Part shown: positions 4,807 to 6,335 of the stretch, in pieces | Numbering within the stretch: the first letter of the stretch is position 1 | Layout of the letters: each line of letters starts with the position of its first letter | From: Bacteroidales bacterium | GTDB lineage: Bacteria > Bacteroidota > Bacteroidia > Bacteroidales > WCHB1-69 | DNA: 6,335 nucleotides | Assembly: GCA_017964755.1 (NCBI GenBank) | Contig: JAGCRI010000168.1 | Location: 1 to 6,335, forward strand | Direction: 5' to 3' | Notes under the pieces: model-generated | Databases searched by the model: none | What the model saw: the letters and a program-made list of their open reading frames with translations, nothing else | Told to the model about the DNA's origin: nothing | Program-made: the position numbers and the translations under genes

Positions 4807-6335
4807 TTAGAAATCAATAGCGAATTTCAGATTTATGAGCCGTCCGGTGAGGTAGTTTGGTACGGCGAACATTGTATTTGTTACGTCAGTCACCCAAAAA
4901 TATGAAGACACATTGTTGGTGTTCAACAGATTGAATACTTCAAGATAGAATCCTGCGTTGTTGATTGCGCGGAAGAATTTGTTTTTGTGCTTCATTTTGT
5001 CGCGGCTCTGTTCCAAAAGCATGAACGAGAATCCGATGTCAACGCGGCGGTACCATGTCGAGCGGAAGGTCTGCTGGTAACGTTCGGTGTTCGGTGCTCC
5101 GTAGGGAAGCCCGCTGGCAAATATGAAGTTGAGGTGGACCCTGAATCGCGGGAATGATGGTATATGGTCCTGAAAGAATATGTTCACTGCAAACCTCTGG
5201 TCGGTGGGGCGCGGAATGTAGCCGGGTTCCACTTTGTTGCCGTCGGCGTCATAGTAATAGTCGTCTTTCAGATCCTCGGCCGTCTTCATCAGAGAGAGTG
5301 TTATCCACGATTCCAACCCTTCGATGAACTCGCCGCTGAGTTTCATGTCAATACCTGTTGCGTAGCCCACGGCGTTGTTTTCAGCGCTATATATTATTTT
5401 CATGTTGTCAACGGTATAAGGAATCAGACGGTCGAGATATTTGTAATATACTTCAGTCGTAAACTTGAACGGACGGCGCCATATTTTGAAGTTGTAGTCC
5501 GCCGTGGCGACAATTTGCACAGAGCGCTGCGACTTGATGTCTTTGTTAAGCGTGCCGTCCTGACGGCGCATCTCCCTGTAAAATGCCGGCTGGTAGTAGA
5601 GGCCTGTTTTCAGACGGAACTCCCAGTCGCTTTTCCAGCGCGGTTTGAATAGCAGACTAAGTCTTGGCGATACTGTGAACTCGTTGTTGTACGTCCAATA
5701 GTGGAACCGCAACCCGCCGTTCAGAGTGAAGCGTGTGGCGCTGTCGCCGCCTATACGCCATGTGTCCTGCACAAACCCTGTGAGGCGCACAGTATTGATG
5801 CTGTTTTTTGATTTCAGATAATAGCCGAAGTTGAGTTCGCGCGAGGCATCGTCAAAGGGGACAGCTGAGCCGAAGCCGCCCTCTTGCGGTCCCACAAACG
5901 GAAGAGTGTAGTCTGATGAGTCGGTGAGCTCCCACTCCTTGATGTAGTCGTTGATGATTTCGTTCTGCGCTTTGGTGCCCCACGTCAAGGTGTTGTGCGG
6001 CAGTATGTGGGTGCCGCGTATGTCGATGTTTGAAACTATCGCGCTTAGGTTGTTTCGGGTGTGCTCAAGGAAAGTGCCGACACCGCGCACCGACACCTCC
6101 TGTGCAATGTCGCTGCCGCTGGAACCGAGGTCGGCTTCAATGTCGCTGAGCCAGTATTGGCTCTGGATGTCGTAAGTCTCCGATTCTTTTGCGTAGTACG
6201 CTGAAGTTATGAATTGCAGCGAGTTTTTGGCGTCAATTCTGTAGTCGAAGGTGAGCCCGCCCAAATAGTTTTCGTAGGTGTCAACTTCCTGCCCGTCAAA
6301 ATAGACTTTGAGCCTTTGGGCAGTAGAAATTGTTC
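4807..6335 (-). CDS. TonB-dependent outer-membrane receptor, C-terminal 508 residues (5' end beyond the right edge)
   Basis: This is most of the beta-barrel of a TonB-dependent receptor, which imports a ligand across the outer membrane using energy from TonB-ExbBD. Seen: the frame is open to the window edge, with 23 more codons upstream of the in-frame TTG at 6264 that read TISTAQRLKVYFDGQEVDTY, so that TTG is an internal Leu. Alternating aromatic barrel strands run throughout, including FTLNGGLRFHYW, TVSPRLSLLFKP, LKTGLYYQP, PTDQRFAVNIFFQDHIP and FIFASGLPYG. The end is characteristic: FYLEVFNLLNTNN, then VPNYLTGRLINLKFAIDF, with the terminal Phe used in outer-membrane barrel insertion. The signal peptide, any carboxypeptidase-like domain and the plug with the TonB box are not visible. 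The sequence does not reveal the substrate, and no SusD partner is downstream, so a SusC role is not supported. It converges on the lipoprotein gene with a 3-bp gap. Confidence 0.92.
   Translation of the reverse strand, partial: TISTAQRLKVYFDGQEVDTYENYLGGLTFDYRIDAKNSLQFITSAYYAKESETYDIQSQYWLSDIEADLGSSGSDIAQEVSVRGVGTFLEHTRNNLSAIVSNIDIRGTHILPHNTLTWGTKAQNEIINDYIKEWELTDSSDYTLPFVGPQEGGFGSAVPFDDASRELNFGYYLKSKNSINTVRLTGFVQDTWRIGGDSATRFTLNGGLRFHYWTYNNEFTVSPRLSLLFKPRWKSDWEFRLKTGLYYQPAFYREMRRQDGTLNKDIKSQRSVQIVATADYNFKIWRRPFKFTTEVYYKYLDRLIPYTVDNMKIIYSAENNAVGYATGIDMKLSGEFIEGLESWITLSLMKTAEDLKDDYYYDADGNKVEPGYIPRPTDQRFAVNIFFQDHIPSFPRFRVHLNFIFASGLPYGAPNTERYQQTFRSTWYRRVDIGFSFMLLEQSRDKMKHKNKFFRAINNAGFYLEVFNLLNTNNVSSYFWVTDVTNTMFAVPNYLTGRLINLKFAIDF

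Noticed and set aside
5164..5652. Plus-strand open frame of 162 codons inside the receptor gene
   Set aside because: It is antisense to well-supported beta-barrel coding sequence and shows no recognisable domain.
6262..6264. TTG at 6264-6262 as the true start of the receptor gene
   Set aside because: The frame stays open to the window edge with barrel-like sequence upstream, so the codon is an internal leucine and the gene is only cut by the window.
1..6335. CRISPR arrays, insertion sequences, attachment sites and long repeats
   Set aside because: No regularly spaced repeats, transposase or integrase sequence, or long inverted or direct repeats were seen on reading; coding density is high and gene content is chromosomal.

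Overview
The window looks like chromosomal DNA from a member of the Bacteroidota, most likely order Bacteroidales. The evidence is a set of TAnnTTTG-type -7 promoter boxes, AT-rich leaders mostly without a Shine-Dalgarno, a lipoprotein that begins with a DUF4369-like domain, and a large TonB-dependent outer-membrane receptor. No mobile element, CRISPR array or phage gene is visible.

Left edge (1-530): the first 88 codons of fabD (malonyl-CoA:ACP transacylase) lie on the minus strand and run off the window just before the catalytic serine. Upstream of fabD on the same strand are an intrinsic terminator (304-335) and a complete tRNA-Pro(GGG) gene (337-410). A short AT-rich region (411-530) then separates the minus-strand tRNA from a plus-strand gene series. 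Each of the three leftmost transcription units has its own -7 box: 291-298 for fabD, 440-447 for the tRNA and 501-508 for the plus-strand series.

Centre (531-4803): four plus-strand genes are closely packed and may form one operon. They are a fused CitD-CitE protein (citrate lyase acyl carrier domain plus HpcH/HpaI aldolase-type lyase domain), a GT4-family glycosyltransferase starting 3 nt later, lpxB (lipid-A-disaccharide synthase) 16 nt later, and a small DUF4369-type lipoprotein 42 nt after that. The glycosyltransferase and LpxB suggest cell-envelope glycolipid synthesis and the lipoprotein is also an envelope protein. The CitD-CitE protein is the odd member, because no citrate lyase alpha subunit or maturation gene accompanies it here.

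Right edge (4807-6335): the C-terminal 508 residues of a TonB-dependent receptor lie on the minus strand, convergent with the lipoprotein. Only 3 bp separate the two stop codons, so no terminator fits between the genes. The N-terminal region (signal peptide, any carboxypeptidase-like domain, plug) is outside the window.

Most of this is ordinary housekeeping and envelope content. I do not see a clearly new system. The best leads are the orphan CitD-CitE fusion in a lipid A context, the DUF4369 lipoprotein without a thioredoxin domain, and the tight convergent gene ends.
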